A stretch of DNA of 64,000 nucleotides from Kappaphycus alvarezii (GCA_002205965.3 NADL03000010.1:186001-250000); one strand, 5' to 3'; positions 22,190 to 34,679 are shown, counted from the first letter of the stretch. Notes: generated by a model not told the origin, from the letters alone. A program made the numbers and translations.

Positions 22190-25110
22190 AAAAATGAATT
22201 CATTGCGTTGAAAATCTGACAACCATTTATTTTTCCAAAAGAATAACACTGGGCAATTTTATCAAAATTGACTCCTCAGTGTACAAACGAGCTACCTTAT
22301 TGAGTTTTGGGGAACTTTACCAGATCAAATAGCTGTTGTTGGAAACATGATAAACTTTCTACCGGAAAATTGCTCATTTTGGCTCAAAAGAGTCGAAACT
22401 AAGGCATATATTTATTTTGTTTTCTATTTAGCTGCGAAGTGAAAAGATGAAAGAGCTTCCATAGGCTTCTTCATTCTATAGAATCCTCAAAAACTGTACT
22501 GTTTTTTCTACTAACTTGCAATTGAAACAGATTCTCCTACCACATAGAGGATGAATGTTTCATACTCCCATAGCCAAAACAGTTTTTCTAAAAAGCATAT
22601 TTCATCAAGATAGGAGAGTCATAAAATTCGATACGATTTCCCTTCCATCACAAAATCCACCACTTTAGAGTCTCAGAAATGACTTGTATAAAAAACCCAC
22701 TAAACCGAGTAAACCGGGACTTCCTTTCCAGTCTTCGAATGACAAGCGACTTATTGAGCCGCTGTCGAAGAATTGAGAGGCGGGGACGAAAAGAAGTCAA
22801 ACTGCTTGCTGCTCCACTGAATATTTACGTATTTTAGTCCGGAGCGGCGGTCGACTCTTCTTTCCGTTCCTGTCACGCTCACGAAGGGCGGATATAAAAG
22901 CAAAAGAGGTGAGTTGTTTTCCAGACCTTGCGCTCTCCTGAATGGTTCCCCATCTTCCACTGCAACGATTTCCAATATTGATCTTCATTTCTTGTCAAAA
23001 GAACATATGATTTTCTAAATAAGAAGGTTGGGCAATAATCATCATAGAAAAATGGAAGTGTCTTCAATGGCTCTATCGCTGCACATGTAATAGACAAAAA
23101 CAACGATATGTCAAAGGCGTCTAACGTTTTCTTCGTTGCAGCCGCCTTATTTATTCAATTTCACAAATGAGCATGGAAAATTGAAAGAAATTAAAAATCA
23201 AGAGGATAAAGAGGTTCGAGATATGAGATCAATCCGATGGAAATCGTTTAATGCCATCTTACGAGACTTAAGTATTCAAAATTCATCCCTAAAGGAATTA
23301 GCACCTGGCCTCCGTTTGTAAGTTTAAAATTTTCTCGGAAAATATTTGTGTGCCCAATTCAGAAATATAGCAGAGCCTAAAATGGCTAAATTTAGTTGGT
23401 AAAAAATTACATTTTGGTAGAAAACTTATTAATATCAAGATACTTCCCCTCGATCGTGTGGTATTAAACCAGTAGGGTGCGTCGATAGCGACAAGGCAAA
23501 AGAGACGGCTAGAACGCGCAGGGGCACCCGCGAATGGATCGGATATTCGCAAGAGGGATTTATCTAGCAAAGCGATAGTAAAAAGTAGGGTTCGTTTTGC
23601 TAACGCTTATCCTTAAGGAATGGTTTGTAGACCTTTGACATGGAGGCCAAAGGGTGATTTTTTCTTTACTCTACTCTACTGTCCTCCAACTACATCTTAT
23701 AGAACTAGCTGACCCGCACTAAAAACTACTGCCCCTCCTAACCCCTAAAGCACAAGTGGCCTCTTCTATCGCCATCTCCTCTATCTATCAATAGGAGTCA
23801 GGATTCCTAGATCTTCCCATAGGAGTAGTCTATCCCAAAATATCTATTTAAAACCCACTGATTCACCCGGCAATCCACAGGGTCCATGGGATCCCACTAT
23901 CTAACCACTCCTTCGTGGAAATTGATTGAAAAGAATAATTTTAAAAGATCAAAATATCCGTATCTTCGCAATATGAGGAGAAAAACAATAAAATCGAAGG
24001 GTTGGGCCCTATTAATTCATCACTTCCAATAAACACAACTATTTCCGAGCAGTTAGGATTAGCAAGTAATGCAGCAGGGCTAATGCAAACGGAAAATACC
24101 GCCGATATGGATGGACCGAAGGAAATCGTATCAAGTAGGTCGAGGTAACCCTTCCTACGTAGGAACCGACGTAGCTCTCGAGGAAGGAAACAGTAGGTTA
24201 CATATATTATCCCTCACAAGGCCTGTTCTCCATATTCATAATTGCACTGTATCATATCAAACAGCCGGAAAAGTACATTCGTTTAGCAATCCCAAGGTTA
24301 AAAATTAAGGACTTAGGAAAGGCTATATATGAGTAGAGCATGCAGCTATAAAGTTACGATCATCACAAAATAAAAACCAACAACAGCAGTTTTAAAATCA
24401 ACATCCACAATATCAAGGCCAAAAAAAACGACGTCAACCCAAATCTATTATGTGAATTCAAACGTAAGGACATTGATAACCACATCCCTACACACCTCTA
24501 CACGGGGCATGGGCACGCCCCCTTACAGTTTGTGTCACTTGCGGTTTCACTGTACTACTGCCAATTAGTACGCCGAATACGACATACTGAAGTGGTTTGG
24601 TACTTGTAAAAGTAATACACGAAATTTTGTTGCTGTATGATGCACATTTGTTCAATGCTTAATGCCTTTCTGAATTGATTGGTTTCGTGAAGTTTAACCG
24701 GGCTAACTTACCCACCCTTGGCGGGACATTAGTTTACAAAGGTATGTAGCCAATTCCTGGTGCACCCGATTGACGAGCATGTGTGTGCGGGAAAAGATTT
24801 AGGGGGAATTGATTGTTTATGCTATTACCTACTCGAATGCAGCGCATTCGCGAAGGTACAGGTTTTGTGTTTTGCTGAGTTGTAAACGGTCATGTAGACC
24901 GGGAATGTGAAATTTTTTGACACTGCTCCTCGGAATCAGGGACGATTTTGTTGCTATTAAAGAATGGATGATGAATTTAATTCTAGCCTATCATGACACC
25001 AGCAGATTTTGGTGCTGAACTTACCCTTATCGGAAAACAATCGGTCACGTTCGTCTCCAAAAAAAATAACCTATCGATTCGGTCACATTGTATTCTATAA
25101 TCACTCTTAC
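22190..25110. other. AT-rich stretch without recognised features
   Basis: Short open frames only. The peptides at 22751-23321 on both strands show no family resemblance. The composition resembles the surrounding repeat DNA. Confidence 0.4.
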
Positions 25111-25131
25111 AGTATCAAATGGGTAGCATAG

Positions 25132-25500
25132 TTATGTATAGTTCGTCAGGTATGGGCCCAGATGACCAGGTGTGATCATGGTAAGACTGGTATTGGGTCG
25201 AACACAAAGATCTTTAGCTATTATGCTAAGCTTCAAGAGTTCGATAGCTGAATGGAGGGCACCACTGTCCACTAGAGGTCCAAAGCAAGTCGGGGATGAA
25301 GCATTAATTGTTTTCATGTTGAACGATAGACTATTATTTTTGACATTAACAGGAGAGAGTCGATCGCGGGAAGTAGGGAAAAGTCTAGAAGGGTTTCCAT
25401 TGATGGACTCATGTGGAATGCCAAATTTTTTGACTCCTGGAGGCGATGAGCCATCGACTTTGTGACTGAGCTTCCAATGTCCATATTATCGCACATTTAA
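25132..25500 (-). pseudogene. Copia-type aspartic protease fragment
   Basis: The minus frame reads FGPLVDSGALHSAIELLKL, very close to the protease of the copia element at 50.9 kb (GPLVDDGAPYSAIG). The D-S-G catalytic triplet is kept. The flanking sequence in the same orientation is too decayed to read, so this is an isolated remnant of a gag-pol gene. Confidence 0.4.
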
Positions 25501-25819
25501 TTTGAATACTTTAAAGTTGGTGACATTTTGGGGCAGTTGGTCTCAATATAAAGATTAAAATGGTGACTATTTCACCAGAACTGGCAGAAAGTATGCCAGA
25601 GCCAATTTAGGCAATAAAGTGTAAGTAAATTTTGTCGCACTGTTTTATGACTGAGGAGAAAGCATCATACGTGACAGCACTCAAAAGCGGTCTTTTGAAG
25701 ACTTTGCGTTCAGGTTGGCAGTCGACGGTGAAGCTGTATCCATGACGGAAACAGGTTGTGCATCATCAATCAGGCAGTTAAACTGCAACACGAGGGCTAA
25801 AAAAATCTGTGCAGTTTGT

Positions 25820-25845
25820 TACAGTGCATCGTCTATTTAGTCTGG
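25820..25845 (+). repeat. Left terminal inverted repeat of the pogo-like element
   Basis: Begins TACAGTGCATCG and ends TAGTCTGG. It pairs with the reverse complement of 28525-28550 at 22 of 26 positions. Confidence 0.8.
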
Positions 25846-26557
25846 CCCAGACTATTTTTCAAAGGAGAATTTCGAGTCAAAATTATGAATAGTCTGGCCG
25901 CGACTAATTTTCCACCCAGACTAAATATGAAAATGGCATTTCTGAGCTAGTTTGAAGGGTGGTCTACTCTTGAGAGGTCCTGCCGTGACGCTTAGGCTGC
26001 GGTCCCATGGGAAGGGAGTTCTTCGTCCACAGTCCTAGGCGATGCAGTTTTAATATTCTATGGAACTGCAGTTACATTGTGATATAAATAGCTTACGGAC
26101 TCATTCAGACCGTCCTTTTCGTACTGCACGAGTTCGTAATAAGAACATGTCTATTTCGTATGACAGCGCGGTAACTCTCAATGAGATGCATAATCGGATA
26201 TACATTAAAAAAAATACGAACCAAACTTACAAATACTGTTTTTGCTACTATGAAAAATTTGAAACGCTCAACTAACCCAATCGGGATTTTGTTTATGTCT
26301 CTATTACAGCAACAGCATTCAAATTGGTTGAGCGGAGAATTTTCAAGGCTTTGATTGCACAAGCGGTTGACTTCTGTGGGATAAAAGCAGACTTGATACA
26401 GATATGACTGTGGTTTGTTCTACCCATGCTTCAAGCGAGACGTTATTGCCACACTCAGACTGTTGATGGGCAAGGAAACCTGCTTGGGCGTAAATTAGAG
26501 AGATAATAATCACCAGGCACAAGCAGTTCCGTGCTTCTCCACAGCAAAACACACAAA

Positions 26558-28328
26558 ATGTCATTCAGCAGGTCTTCACGAAGCTCAGCACTACCGTCTC
26601 CCCACTCAAGGTATTCTTTGTCTTCATCTCCGGAGCACAGTAGCCCGAAAAAACCTTCATGACCTCCCCGAAAACTCGATGGCTAAAGCATGTGTCCACA
26701 AAAGATGATCAGCGAAGGATCGTACAGTGGATGGTGGCAGGGCATGCTAGGAGTGGCCCAAAACATCTGGATTCAAAAGCGTTCAGGCAGTTTCCCTCCC
26801 TTTTCTGTGACTCGCAGAAAGCAAATTTACAGAAAGCCGGCGATTGGTGGGACGAATAGGATTCTATTCTGAGCAGAGAGCTCGAGAACCCCAAATATAT
26901 TTCTACACGCCAGGTTTGGACTCGACGAGTTGTTTGCACCACAGCAGCTCAGAGGCAGGTGACCAAAAAAAGCTGAATGGATAGATTTTCACCACTTTCA
27001 GCTCCTCGAGGAATTTGAACGTCTGAAATGTGCAGGGGTTTCAGTTTGACACGAATCTTCTGTTTGTTATTGCTGAGAAATTTCTGGAAAAATCCGAAGA
27101 TAAATTTACCGGAGAGTATTTGGATCCCGAAGACAGCAATCTTAAAATGGAAAAAGTTAAATTGAAGTGGATTCAAACTTTCATGGAGCGCTTCAACATT
27201 TTTCTTAGAGCCGCTTCAGGAAAGGGAGCACTAAGTCCTGCGAAAAGTGAACAAATTAAGAGATTAGTGGCGTACGATCTGGGAGCAACCAGAAGGGCTT
27301 TGGACGCAAATTTACTCGACGCGAACTTGGTGGAGAATATTGACGAAACACATTTTGTTATTAACATGTCGAATAGAAGGAAGTTGGGCTTCATTGGCGA
27401 CAAGAATACCAGTGTTGCAGAGGTCTTGAATGGTGGTGAATGTATGAAAATGATGGTGCCCATAACTGGAGGCCAGATCGCAATGGTTGCTCCGCCTTTC
27501 ATGGTATTCAAGAACACAGATCGAAACTATCCCCTCCACAACTGCCCTGAAAACGTTACAGGAGTGAGTTATCATACCTCTCCGAAGGCGTTTGTAGATC
27601 TTGCTGTTTTTGCGGAGCAATTTGCTGAAAGAAGAGCTCAATACCGTTCGGCGAGAAGCACATGTGAACGAGTTATTTTACTCGACAACTATTCTGGGCA
27701 TGAATCCACACCGGAACTGATTGCTGCTTCATTTTCATGCCAAGCTAAGCTGCGGTTCTTGCCACCCAATTAAACGCATCTTGTGCAACCTGCTAATTCT
27801 GTCATCATCGCAAAGATTAAGGAATATTGGACAAGAAAAATGGAATGAGAAAAGATGCAGATCATCGAGGAAAACGGATTTCAGGATCGATTGCGCCGTG
27901 ATTGGGCGTGGCCAGGAAAGCTTCCTCAACCAGGGCGAAAGTTCTTCTTGAAGCTTGCAGCGGATTCTGTGAGAGCAGTGAACGGTCATGGGGACAAAGA
28001 AGGTCAGGGGGACAGAAATGGTGCAAGCTATGCGAGGAAGGCTATGGTTCAATGCGGGCGATCTAGAGATATGGATGGAGTTTGTAAAGTTTCACAGCTA
28101 CGCGCGAGCTTCAGAGAATGTGCCCTAAGTACAGAGATCACTTCGAAGCAGCAGTTGTGGTGCGCATATCCGCACAAGACCCTCCGAAGCTGCATTAGCA
28201 TCCAGATCCTCCTCTTCTCGAGATGCACCATCTTGCGCAGGTCGCTGATAGTGAGGTGGACGAAACTTGTCGGAAAGGGAAATTACGATACATTTCTTCT
28301 CTTCTCTCTTTTTTGCACAGAATCATAG
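26558..28328 (+). pseudogene. Pogo/jerky-like DDE transposase, inactivated
   Basis: A likely start is the ATG at 26558 (Ser-rich N-terminus). The frame around 26659-26859 shows a helix-turn-helix-like segment (RRIVQWMVAGH) and the FPSLF...KAGDWW stretch. The core from 27030 carries VENIDETHF (first Asp), a GGQIAMVAPPFMVF strand and VILLDNYSGHE (second Asp), followed by LPPN. Then a TAA stop (27771-27773) interrupts the conserved PPN-x-THLVQP motif, and the third catalytic residue expected in QPADS is Asn (AAT at 27795). A second in-frame stop, TGA, lies at 27846. The same frame continues to 28328 with GKLPQPGRKFFLKLAAD. Frame changes also separate the N-terminal pieces. The two in-frame stops and the lost third acid cannot be repaired by adding single bases, so this copy is truly dead. 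Confidence 0.8.
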
Positions 28329-28524
28329 TTCACAGTGCATTTTGCTCGAGTAATTTCTGTTCCGTCATGTTTTAAAATAATTTAGGTTGCTTTACAAAGC
28401 AGACAAGTACCTCAAAGTACCTGCCTGCCTTCAATGCCCAAAGCACCTACCTACACTATTCGACGTGAATTTATCTGACGAATACTGAGTTTAATGAATA
28501 GTCTGGCCCAGACTATTTTCCAAC

Positions 28525-28550
28525 CCAGACTACATAAATGTTGCACTGTA
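28525..28550 (-). repeat. Right terminal inverted repeat of the pogo-like element
   Basis: Read on the minus strand it begins TACAGTGCAACA and ends TAGTCTGG, mirroring the left end. The conserved outer nine and inner eight bases suggest transposase contacts. Confidence 0.8.
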
Positions 28551-29860
28551 GTTGACGAAATTGAATTAACCTTAGAAACCTGTGCAAAGAAGCGAGAATC
28601 GAAGTTTCTCATGTTTTCAGATGTGCCGTGTCATTTATTCGGTAATTGATTGAAGGTTTTACATGCTTCACTGACAACAGTAAAGACTCGCGCTTTTAAA
28701 TTGCGCAAATGGTGTAAGAAACAGTATTGTCCCCCAACGAGTTGATCATCGGAAATGCTGGAGCAACGATATCTCGCACGACAATGCAGGTTTCACTCGA
28801 GACCGATTGATTGAAGGTCAGACGTAATTTAATTACTATTGCTGTCCGGGAGCGCGTTGTGGAACTTCTACCTTAGGGCTACATCGTCACCTTGGTCTCT
28901 TTTCCCATCCGTCCAAGTGGGCGACTTGGAATCATAAGGCAATGTGCTGAGCTGACACCACATTCGGCCAGGAATTACAAAATTACTCAGTGTCATTTTA
29001 GGTCTAAACTTTATTGAAATTTCCATATTTCCATTTGCGAACTTTATATTGGTTAGTTTGTATTTCTGTTGCTACTGTAACCGTCCTACACTCAAATTAC
29101 CATTGATATTAAGGATACTTACAACGTCTGGAGCTTAATGTACTTCGAGAAAGTACCTAGGGCGGCTGTTCCGAACAAAACACCACGTTCTTGCGTTATC
29201 CTCTGCTTTTCACCACTTCATCTGACTTCAAGAAGGGGACGTCCACTGCCAAGTAAATCCAATCTACTCGGTTTGCTACAACGGTCGGTCAGCAGAAGCC
29301 GAATAATATGCGTTCACCTAGCGCCTACAAGACAAAGTCGACGCCCTAACGCCGAGTTCACGAGCGAACCTTCATCGTCGAAGCATTCGACAACGACATT
29401 GCTCATCATCTACCGACTCCGTGAAAAAACACGCAGCAGAGCATTTGGGCCGTGAGGATAGGTGTTCGGCTTGGGGCACTGGGTCCATAACTACGGATAG
29501 TCAGAAGACAGAAAGTATGAACTTAGGTGAGGTGAGGTGTAGAACGAAAGTACACGATCGGCCTGGAAGTGGGTAGTCCAGCTATTCTGGTTTGTTGGAC
29601 CACATGTTTACAGAACTGCATAAGTTCGCAAAATGCTCTGTTTTATATTGAGCGGACGCAGTTAAGAATTAATATTAGCACCAATAGTTTCACATAGTGC
29701 GGGCAACGTGTAAATATGAGTCTAAAAATAGGTCTTAAACAGTGGCGCTCAACCCTTCAGACTGGATAGATGCATTCGTGTCCGATAATAAGAATGATTG
29801 AGAGCCGTGCTAGATATTTACGAGTTGTACAGTATGGCACAGAAGCGGAGGTTATTCAGA
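28551..29860. other. Stretch between pogo-like element and non-LTR relic
   Basis: No gene recognised. The plus frame at 29138-29455 shows no domain. Confidence 0.4.
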
Positions 29861-29862
29861 AA

Positions 29863-30540
29863 TTAACTACGAATGTAGGCGGCAGGTGGAAACCTGTAGG
29901 ACCTGCACCACTTGGAGATTAAATGCAAAACAGGTAAAGAAGTCGCGAAGCTCCTGCTGAGAGGATGAAACGAGACGGAAAGCAGCGAAGGAAGCAAGGC
30001 AGCGGGAGAAACCCTGGCCGTCGTCGCCCAAGGAGCCATAGATATCAATCCCGACAAGGGAGAGAAGGATATCGTTTGATCTCAGTAAGTGACGTAATGA
30101 AGTTTTTCGGGCTCTGCGAGTGTCGCGGTAGCGCCTGCGGTAACCGTACTTGGTGAGATGTGGCGGCGAGCGGAGGGGTGGGCAATAGTAATGTCTACGT
30201 TGAAATCAATACCGTGAAGCCCGTAAGAAGAGGGAATGCAAATGTCAATTCGTAACGTCTGGGACTTCGAATGCCCAGACGAACTGGGAAAATGGTAGAA
30301 GAGCGGATGCCAGACGAGCGCGACTATCCAAGCTTCCTTACAGAAGCTTGCGAGAACTTTGCCGAGGACGTAATGTCGACGAGTCATTCTGTCTTCGTAT
30401 TTTGAGGTCAATGCGTGTTGGACGCTTGGATCTAAGAGGGGTGCGATGTCGGCCGAGTGCCGGGAGCAGACCGCGCAGCAAGTAGATCCAGGGAATTGCG
30501 CGATGCAGAAATGTACAGCCAGAGCGACTTTCCACACAGA
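29863..30540 (-). mobile_element. C-terminal relic of a non-LTR (LINE-type) retroelement
   Basis: On the minus strand a CAVC...HALT zinc-ribbon-like stretch is followed by DICIPSSYGLHGIDFNVDITIAHP-type sequence and a GA-A-LAEPEKLHY segment. After a short decayed gap the reading continues to FSPL and a helical tail. This order (C-x2-C, HAL-x-C, a DVT-HP strand pair, an A-AE-K-Y helix, F-PL) is that of the region after the reverse transcriptase in algal and oomycete non-LTR elements, as I know them. The reverse transcriptase itself is not visible upstream. The family call is from pattern memory and should be treated as tentative. Confidence 0.45.
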
Positions 30541-30978
30541 GGGGACGTTTACGTACGACGGCGGGGGTGAGGAAGCGGAGAGAAAACAGAGGAGGAGGAT
30601 GTGCGCACGGAGAGGAGCCGTGCTCGGTCGGGTGCCGCTACGGACAAGAACAGCCTGTCAGACTTCGATAGCATGAGTTCAGTTGTGATCGCAGACTGGA
30701 ACCTTTTACCGGGACCGAAGATGAACAACGATCCAAAAGTACCGTAGCTGTAAGCGACGAAGACAGCTGTGGGTGGCTCTCGAAGTAAAACTTTTTGTAC
30801 TTCCTCTTTTTCGAAATTTTACTACCGACCGGCTCTCTTTGTCTTAAATACAGTAGGGGATAGGGGAGCCCATTCCAGAAATCTGTTTCTAAGAGAATTA
30901 CGTTTGGTGAGTACTCCGGGACGTTAGGTCTGGTACAACATGGTACCGCTGTTAAGCCGTCACCTAATTACAGGGTAA

Positions 30979-31800
30979 TCAACACGCTCCTTCGAGACCA
31001 TGTGCGTCCAGCTTAATCTGAAGGACACCAAGCCATTCCCTGTGGTAAATAAACTGTTCATCAATTGATAACCTTCGTGAAGAAGTCCGTTCGGTTATCA
31101 CCGGATGGGATGTAATTAACAGGCACCGATCGGTTTTCGATTTCGTCACAGACGTTATTAAATTTAATTTGCACGTATTTAACCTTACAGACACCGACCA
31201 TATCAGCATTCCATGAAATGCTACCAAATACATCCTGTTATATACAAGTTGGTCCGTTCGGTGAAATGAAAACATCCTTTAGAAGCTGACGCATCCAACG
31301 CTCGTCTTTAAAAAAATCAAACAAGGCAGCAAATTGTGCCTCATAGGTAGACACAGCCGTAGCGGATTGAATTTAGACTTCTGCAGTACCGCAGCGGACT
31401 TAAAATTCATTACGTAGCCGGTTTGGAATCGACGCTTATATAGGTCGCGTCCCCATTCGGCTTCAAAATGCACCTCAAGACCTACCATGGATCCACCGGA
31501 GGGAAAAATTAGACTGTAATGGGTGGTCATCTTGAGGTAGGAGACCACATGCGTCAAAGCATTCCAATGGAGGGGTGCGGTGTCATTCTGGAACTTCGCC
31601 GAAGGGAAACAGCAAATTCGAGATCCGGACTAGTACGGTTCGCCAAGTACAGTAGCTTACCCAGAATATTCCGGTAAGATTTTTCTTGCATCTACAGCTT
31701 CTCCGAATAGTTCTTAGCGACCCGCTCCTCATAAAGAGGGCGCACCAACAGCAACAGGCCCTAGAAAGCTTACACGGCACCATATTGGAAGCCTCTATAA
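30979..31800 (-). mobile_element. Copia pol 3' relic (RT end and RNase H)
   Basis: Reading the minus strand, YRNILGKLLYLANRTSPDLEFAV is the segment linking reverse transcriptase and RNase H in Ty1/copia polyproteins. It is followed by HVVSYLKMTTHYSLIFPSGG and an RNase H-like region (GLEVHFEAEWGRDLYKRR..GYVMNF, then QSK). The expected Asp-rich ADADWAGD motif has decayed. Several frame changes occur. No LTRs found. Confidence 0.6.
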
Positions 31801-32399
31801 CCCGTTCGGTGTACCCAGCTTGAGGAAGAAGAAGCTCTCCACTAATGTGGTACTACTTTATACCAGCGGTGTCGGCTGACTGGCATGATGTCACACGTGT
31901 GACATCCAATAAAGCAAAGTTACAGATAATTTACGTGACAAGCAAGGAATCAGTTCCACACGGTCTGTAGCATTGAAGGCAAGTAAAGCAAAGTCTGCCT
32001 CATTGATCAGGAAAGAAAGGAAGATGTTAATACCAAAGATACGTTAAAAAAGAGCACGATATACATGTTACCAAGTTTGTTCTGCTGAAGCTTTTACCGA
32101 TTTTCCATTGTCAAGTCAAAGCAGTTTCTGTTGCTTACAGTTTTCGATTTCAGAGGTCAAGGGAATCCCAACATGCATCCCTAGCTTGTCAAAAGAGCTG
32201 CCCTAGAGCTTTACTTGGCAACTACTGCAAATATAAGTTCAATCATCTCTGCAGCAAACTATGAGGTCTCGCAGTCCTTTTTTCACTTTAACGTTGATCT
32301 ATGGGCATGAAAGGTAGCAAAAGATTAGTTCATTGGATTGAGGATTTTTTTCGACTGCTCATGGACTTTGCAATCTTTTAGGACTTTCTCTTAGAAAGT

Positions 32400-32808
32400 A
32401 GCTGGTCGTCCGGTCGATAAGCAGGCTGCGTTGGAGGTGACTATCAATGCAATTCGTCGAAGGAGAATGGCCCTCACAATGGAATTTTGGTCCAAGGCTC
32501 GGTTGGCGACCGCCTGCGCCACCACCGTGATGTGGCGGAACGCATCGGTCTGCCAGTTCCCGAGCGTGGAGATAGGAACGGGCAAGAGTCTGTTCCCGTC
32601 GTTTAAACTGGCTATGAACCTCTGCTATTTTCGTAGCTTGTCCGCATGGGCTGCGCTTCTTGGCGTGAGGGTACTTCATACCGCTTCCTCAATAAGCAAC
32701 TTGAAATTGTCCAATAAGCTACTGATTTGGTGTGAGAAGTTAGTTGGTGAATTTGGGTTCACTATGAACCAAATAGCAGTTCCGCATCAGACGCTGGGTT
32801 TGAAGTGA
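32400..32808 (+). mobile_element. Possible copia integrase fragment
   Basis: The plus frame contains RMALTMEFWSKARLATACATTVMWRN, resembling the ...GLP-x-FWAEA-x-TACY-x-RNR stretch of copia integrase, followed by LCYFRSL and a later IWCEKLVGEFGF stretch like the GYR-W segment. Isolated, and the antisense frame at 32359-32679 is open too, so confidence is limited. Confidence 0.35.
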
Positions 32809-33113
32809 GACTTTTGTGTCAAAAACTATTAGAAGGTGACCGAGACTAGTGTATTTGTCATTTATTGAACTGCGCATTAGAATAGGCATCTATCAACACT
32901 CTTGATCCCGCGAAGTGAAGGAATACCGATTTTAGGCATTTAATAAAGAATGTTAAGAGCGTTGTTAACCACGTTAGCAAGAGCCACGCCATGAGAGTTA
33001 AATTTTAGGACTTAAATTTACCTCTGTGTGGTACGCGTTTAAAACTGATATCTGACATGCCGTACAGATGTCTAGGGACTATGCGTTTGTTACAGATTTT
33101 TTTTAGTAATTCG

Positions 33114-33357
33114 TGTAAAGATGACCGCAGGATGGGTTCTACAGTGTTGCAAGCTTGTTCCTTTTGAACCTGTTATTTTTAATTAATCTACGACGATTTC
33201 AAAATTCCGGGTGACGACGCTGATAATGAATAAAACGGTGTCCATGGCCGGTTGGAGTCCGAACTCTTTCCGGCCGCCATTGTCTTGTTTGCAGAACTTT
33301 CTTGCCGCGCTATGTCCTTCTGAAGGCCTTTCTGCAGACGAGAAGTGCAACGACACT
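33114..33357 (+). repeat. 5' LTR of copia element 1
   Basis: Shares TGACCGCAGGATGG, CTACGACGATTTCAAAATT, GGTGACGACGCTGATAAT and CCGAACTCTTTCCGGCCGCCATT with the 3' LTR. It lacks about 34 bases present in the 3' copy (between GCCGCGCT and GAAGGCCTTTCTGCA). Confidence 0.8.
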
Positions 33358-33372
33358 AATATGTAAGTTGCT

Positions 33373-33880
33373 TACCCCCCATTTTCCCGACGGTCACATT
33401 TCACCGCCCATTTTCAAACAGCAATTTCACCCGCCGCCGCCGATTCCCATGGACACCTCTTATACCCGCCCCCCCAAATCTTCCTCCTCTTTACTCTCAA
33501 ATTTCCCCCCCGATCTTCCTACCCCCCCAATCCTTCTCCCCCTCCGATCTTCCTTCACCTCACTCCCCTGATCTTACTCCCCCTTACCCATCCTGATCTT
33601 CCTCCCCATCTCCCCCACCCGATCTTTCTTGCCGCTTCCTCCTCGACCTTGTTCTCCCCACCGTCTTTTTCCCCCACCCGACCCTGTTTCTCCACCTTCT
33701 TCGACCTTCCAGTCCCCCATCCAACCTCTCCTCACCCTATAACCCCCCTCAAATTGACCTTCTTCCCACTCTACCTCTCCTTCCTCCCCCCACTCGACCT
33801 TCCTCCTCCCCCTACCGACCTCCCCCACAACCTAACCTCCCACCCACACCACCTCCCCACCTACCCACCCATGCTACCGT
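33373..33880 (+). repeat. Pyrimidine-rich low-complexity tract inside copia element 1
   Basis: Almost only C and T with scattered A, containing irregular repeats of CCCGATCTTCCT type. It sits between the 5' LTR and the gag start where a primer-binding site would be expected, which cannot be recognised. The open frames across it on both strands are compositional artefacts. Confidence 0.6.
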
Positions 33881-33884
33881 TGTT

Positions 33885-34230
33885 ATTTGTTGCTGTTGAG
33901 TGTAGACTTTTGTTGATTTTTGTCATTTTTGGTGGTGGCCTGGCCGTTTCTGTTTGTTTTTGGGTGTCGACTGTTGTCGTTTGTTGTCATTTTTGGTCGT
34001 GGCCGTTTTTATTTGTTGTGTTGGGCGTCTACTGTTGTTTGTTGATGCCAATTACTGTCGATTGTTGTCGTGAATGTTTTTCGAAGTTATTGCTTGCGAT
34101 TATTGTTTTTCCTTGCTTGCTTCTCTCTTTTGTTGTTGTAATTGCGTGTTGCTGTTGTTTTTGGTATTTTTGGTTGCTGTTGCTGTTGAGTCGGACATTG
34201 TTGGTTGCTGTTGCTGTTTTTTTGTCGACC
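33885..34230 (+). repeat. GT-rich irregular repeat (TTGTTGTC / TTGCTGTTG)
   Basis: Irregular arrays of TGTTGTC, TTGCTGTTG and TTTTTGG words, including a GTTGCTGTTGCTGTT string repeated near 34172 and 34202. Likely slippage-derived. Confidence 0.6.
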
Positions 34231-34437
34231 ACTGCCGTCTTTGGAATCTCCTGTGCGGAAAGTCGAGGCGAACACACCCCCCGGATAAGGACCGGGTTCA
34301 AACAATTGTTGATAGTTCTGGGGATATTCAGAACAGAGTTATAGCCACTTGCATTGGGCTGGTGCAAGCTTAGACTGCCGAAAAAGGTCTCCTTCTCCGG
34401 AATGATGGCGACTCAGTGCCTAGGGTCAATACCCGAA

Positions 34438-34506
34438 CCCTCCGCCAATAGGGGACTGGTCGTCAAGGTTCGGAGTACCCTGAGCCCTCCGCCAGTAGGG
34501 GACTGG
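34438..34506 (+). repeat. Tandem 47-base period repeat
   Basis: CCCTCCGCCAATAGGGGACTGG at 34438-34459 recurs with one change at 34485-34506; the words between the copies (TCAAGGTTCGGAG, CCCAGGGTCGGAG) are also related. Confidence 0.6.
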
Positions 34507-34679
34507 CTGCCCAGGGTCGGAGGACCCTTCTACCTTTTCTCAAGCTATATCGAGATCATGAGTGGGTTGAGAATCAAGTTACAGGGGTCCCCAAACAGGC
34601 TTTTTTTCCACCTACTTCCTCCCCTGAGTACAATAGTGAGTACAAGCTTACGTGAGCCAAGCGTCGGTAAGACTGCATC

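Larger units (their letters stand above)
25820..28550 (+). mobile_element. Pogo-like (Tc1/mariner superfamily) DNA transposon with both ends
   Basis: The element is bounded by inverted repeats whose first 26 bases (TACAGTGCA...TAGTCTGG) match at 22 positions. The TA at each end fits the TA target duplication of this superfamily, and the termini proper begin CAGT as is common there. The length is 2,731 bases. A perfect 17-base palindrome (TAGTCTGG-C-CCAGACTA) lies at 25838-25854 and again at 28499-28515. The transposase lies in the plus orientation and is inactivated. The element itself could still be mobilised in trans if a related active transposase exists, which is inference. Confidence 0.8.

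Noticed and set aside
33574-34344. Long frames on both strands at 33.6-34.3 kb
   Set aside because: They arise from pyrimidine-rich and GT-rich simple sequence inside copia element 1.
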